In this document: piece by piece, positions 63,001-64,000 of the stretch
Layout: each line of letters starts with the position of its first letter
How positions within the stretch are numbered: position 1 is the stretch's first letter
Source: Pedobacter polysacchareus
GTDB lineage: Bacteria; Bacteroidota; Bacteroidia; Sphingobacteriales; Sphingobacteriaceae
Assembly: GCF_019802255.1 (NCBI RefSeq)
Contig: NZ_JAHYSS010000007.1
Location: forward strand, 186,001 to 250,000
DNA length: 64,000 nucleotides
Direction: 5' to 3'
Program-made: the position numbers and the translations under genes
The notes under the pieces: generated by a model
Seen by the model: the letters and a program-made list of their open reading frames with translations, nothing else
Database searches by the model: none
What the model was told of the DNA's origin: nothing

Positions 63001-63146
63001 TGTCTACTGGAATTGGTGCTGAAGCTTCAAAACCACTGGCAATCGTAGTCATCGGAGGTTTAATTACCGATACCCTGTTTAACCTTTTTGTATACCCAAT
63101 AGTATTCTATTGGGCATACCAGAAAAAGGTCAATCAAATGAATTAA
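60030..63146 (+). CDS. Heavy-metal efflux RND pump (CzcA/CusA family)
   Basis: Inner-membrane RND transporter of 1038 residues, about 12 helices with two large periplasmic loops. The heavy-metal-efflux signature in helix 4, DFGIIIDGAVVMVE, carries Asp396, Asp402 and Glu409, the proton-relay residues of CzcA at the same spacing. Other hallmarks: TIEAFPDVTNTNITIITQWP near the N-terminus and the repeated Gly-rich helix near the C-terminus (GIGFIALFGICVQNGVILIT). Substrate may be Co/Zn/Cd, Ni or Cu/Ag. It is the last efflux gene and its stop codon is 3 bp from the convergent fucosidase gene. Confidence 0.95.
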   Translation: MNKFIKTIIGFSLNNKYFIFFATFILILAGYFSFKHTTIEAFPDVTNTNITIITQWPGRSAEEVEKFVSRPLEIAMNPTEKRTSIRSSSLFGLSIVKITFEDNVDYAEARVQVNNHIDEADLPEGLKPEIQPPYGPTGEIFRYTLSSDEKSVRELKTLQDWVIQRELLSVPGIADVVSFGGEVKSYQITVDPQKAIQYGVSATELFEAVSKSNINVGGDVIVQGGQAYVVRGIGILNNIDEIKNVVVDHFNGTPVYVKTIAEVAESALPRLGQVGRDHDPDVVEGIVVMRKGENPSEVISKLKEKIKDINENILPGDVKINPFYDREDLVNYATHTVIGNMMEGIIFVTLIVFLFMADWRTTLIVSIVIPLALLFAFICLKLKGMSANLLSMGAIDFGIIIDGAVVMVEGIFVALDHKAKKVGMEKFNRLSKLGLIKKAALENGKGIFFAKLIIITGLLPIFTFEQVEGKMFSPLAWTLSFALLGALLLTFTLVPALASVLLKKNVREKHNIFLEFVIKYVTLFYDKCFKFRKLAFGISIALLVVGLFSAKFLGTEFLPTLDEGSIYVRATGPLSISLDETKKLSNDIRKIFLSFEEVKQVMSQTGRPNDGTDATGFYNMEFHVDIFPKKEWKRKQTKEQLIERMQEKLKSFPGISLNFSQPISDNVEEAVSGVKGSIVVKMFGNDFEFIEKEEEKIENILKTVEGIEDLGILRNLGQPELQINLDQNKMALYGVSTAAANAVIEMAIGGKAATQIYEGERKFDLIIRYPEDFRKDESDIAKLRIPTISGAKVPLGEIASIKKITGPSMIYRDKHQRYGAIKFSIRGRDMGSVIAEAQAKVNEKIKLPKEYKLEWAGDFENQQRATSRLSQAVPISLLLIFLILFVLLGNIKDSLLVLNNVPFAMVGGILAILATGINFNISAGIGFIALFGICVQNGVILITKFKHNIIELRHRPDWTFADAIKDGVSSRIRPVLMTAMMAAIGLMPAAMSTGIGAEASKPLAIVVIGGLITDTLFNLFVYPIVFYWAYQKKVNQMN

Positions 63147-63149
63147 TGT

Positions 63150-64000
63150 CTATAAGTCCGCTGCGTTATATGCTGCTATCTCTGATAGCACCGGACAGGC
63201 ATTTGCTTCCAGGATATGGACACGGATTTTAGTGGTTTTTATTCTTGGAAAAGAAAGGATTCGCTTATGGCCAATCGTGGTTTGCTGATCTAATTTTTTA
63301 TAAGTATCGCCATCCAAATACTCGACAGAAAATGATTTGACACGTTGTCCGAGGGCGATATATTCCTGTAAAACCAGGCGGTTGAGTTCCGTTGCTTTAC
63401 CAAAATCAATGGTAATCGCAGCGGTCTTCAGCTGATCAGCTGTAGCCCAGTAAGTAGCCGGGTTTCCATCAGTCAGGTTTGCAGCAGTAAATTGTGCGCC
63501 TTTTCTGGTATTGCTTACCGTAACTTTCTTTCCTCTCGCCAGGTTTGTCTTATAGCTGGCATCAATGGTTCTTTTGAATTCCATCAAGCGGGTGGAATCA
63601 TTGGGATGAATCAGTCCTTCCCGGTTTACCGGAACGTTCAGCAACAGATTGCCATTACGTCCGATGGAGGTTTCATAAATAGAGACCAGTTCTTTTAAAG
63701 TTTTCACTTTATCATCTGTATTCGCGCTATAGAACCATCCTGGTCTGATGGAAACATCTACTTCCGCAGGAATCCAGTATTTTCCATTTTCATTTCCGGT
63801 GTTCAATACGCTTGCTGCAGGTGCTGCTGCCCCTACCCCAAAGCCATCGGTATTTAAGGTAGACCAGTTGGTAGTTCCGGCAACTCCTCTTTCATTTCCC
63901 ATCCAGCGGGCATCAGGACCAATGTCGCTAAAGATCACCGCTTGTGGATTATTGGCTCTGACAATGCTGTTGAACAGCTTAAAGTCGTAGTCCTGATTTT
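63150..64000 (-). CDS. GH29 alpha-L-fucosidase with F5/8-type C-terminal domain (partial, runs off the right edge)
   Basis: C-terminal part of a secreted fucosidase; the frame stays open to base 64000. Catalytic-domain segments are visible: AVIFSDIGPDARWMGNERGV, YWIPAEVDVSIRPGWFYS and GRNGNLLLNVPVNREGLI. The C-terminal 130 residues form a discoidin (F5/8 type C) module (AANLTDGNPATYWATAD, RLVLQEYIALGQRVKSFSVE) that probably binds sugar. It is the third GH29 gene in the window and of a different subfamily from the other two. Confidence 0.9.
   Translation of the reverse strand, partial: NQDYDFKLFNSIVRANNPQAVIFSDIGPDARWMGNERGVAGTTNWSTLNTDGFGVGAAAPAASVLNTGNENGKYWIPAEVDVSIRPGWFYSANTDDKVKTLKELVSIYETSIGRNGNLLLNVPVNREGLIHPNDSTRLMEFKRTIDASYKTNLARGKKVTVSNTRKGAQFTAANLTDGNPATYWATADQLKTAAITIDFGKATELNRLVLQEYIALGQRVKSFSVEYLDGDTYKKLDQQTTIGHKRILSFPRIKTTKIRVHILEANACPVLSEIAAYNAADL

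Overview
The window looks like a chromosomal segment from a Sphingobacteriaceae-type Bacteroidota, most likely Pedobacter or a close relative. Support comes from many SusC/SusD pairs, a FecR/ECF-sigma surface-signalling operon, a hybrid two-component regulator with a beta-propeller sensor, several GH29 fucosidases, a bd-type oxidase with a short CydA, and a few promoters resembling the Bacteroidota -7 element TAnnTTTG. I saw no rRNA or tRNA gene, CRISPR array, insertion sequence or prophage. Species assignment is inference.

Layout. 1-4.6 kb (minus): ECF sigma factor, FecR-type anti-sigma factor and an STN-containing SusC receptor that runs off the left edge. 4.9-8.8 kb (minus): an outer-membrane beta-barrel protein and a CBM9/DOMON-like secreted partner, both with glycine-rich inserts. 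9.0-16.7 kb: an orphan protein, cydAB, a lipoprotein, an M1 aminopeptidase and a DUF2911 protein. 16.8-21.1 kb (minus): a secreted PIG-L deacetylase, a 30-residue membrane microprotein and a sodium:solute symporter, joined by overlapping stop/start codons. 21.1-25.8 kb: LEA-like lipoprotein, DoxX, TetR with a perfect palindromic operator, AlkB, a LytTR regulator plus HPt protein, and a zinc-finger-less Fpg/Nei glycosylase.

26.0-43.7 kb is a polysaccharide utilization locus. A divergent hybrid two-component regulator (plus) faces two tandem SusC/SusD pairs, a GH29 alpha-L-fucosidase and a GH2 beta-galactosidase-like enzyme (minus). The enzyme content points to a fucosylated, galactose-containing glycan. 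Two more GH29 genes lie at 49.6-51.4 kb and at the right edge. 43.7-49.5 kb holds a PEGA lipoprotein, a NudK-type Nudix hydrolase and a damage-tolerance pair (accessory DnaE plus Y-family DinB) with an upstream palindrome. 51.4-55.2 kb contains a secreted VOC protein, a GNAT acetyltransferase, an outer-membrane transporter-like protein, PpnP and a J-domain/KTSC fusion. 55.4-63.1 kb (plus) is a two-component system followed by a CzcCBA/CusCBA-type heavy-metal RND efflux system.

The least-explained signals are four TTTAAT boxes at exactly 11-bp spacing upstream of the efflux genes, three 20-bp tandem repeats inside that gene cluster, the translationally coupled 30-residue microprotein before the symporter, two other tiny single-helix membrane ORFs, and several structured intergenic regions.
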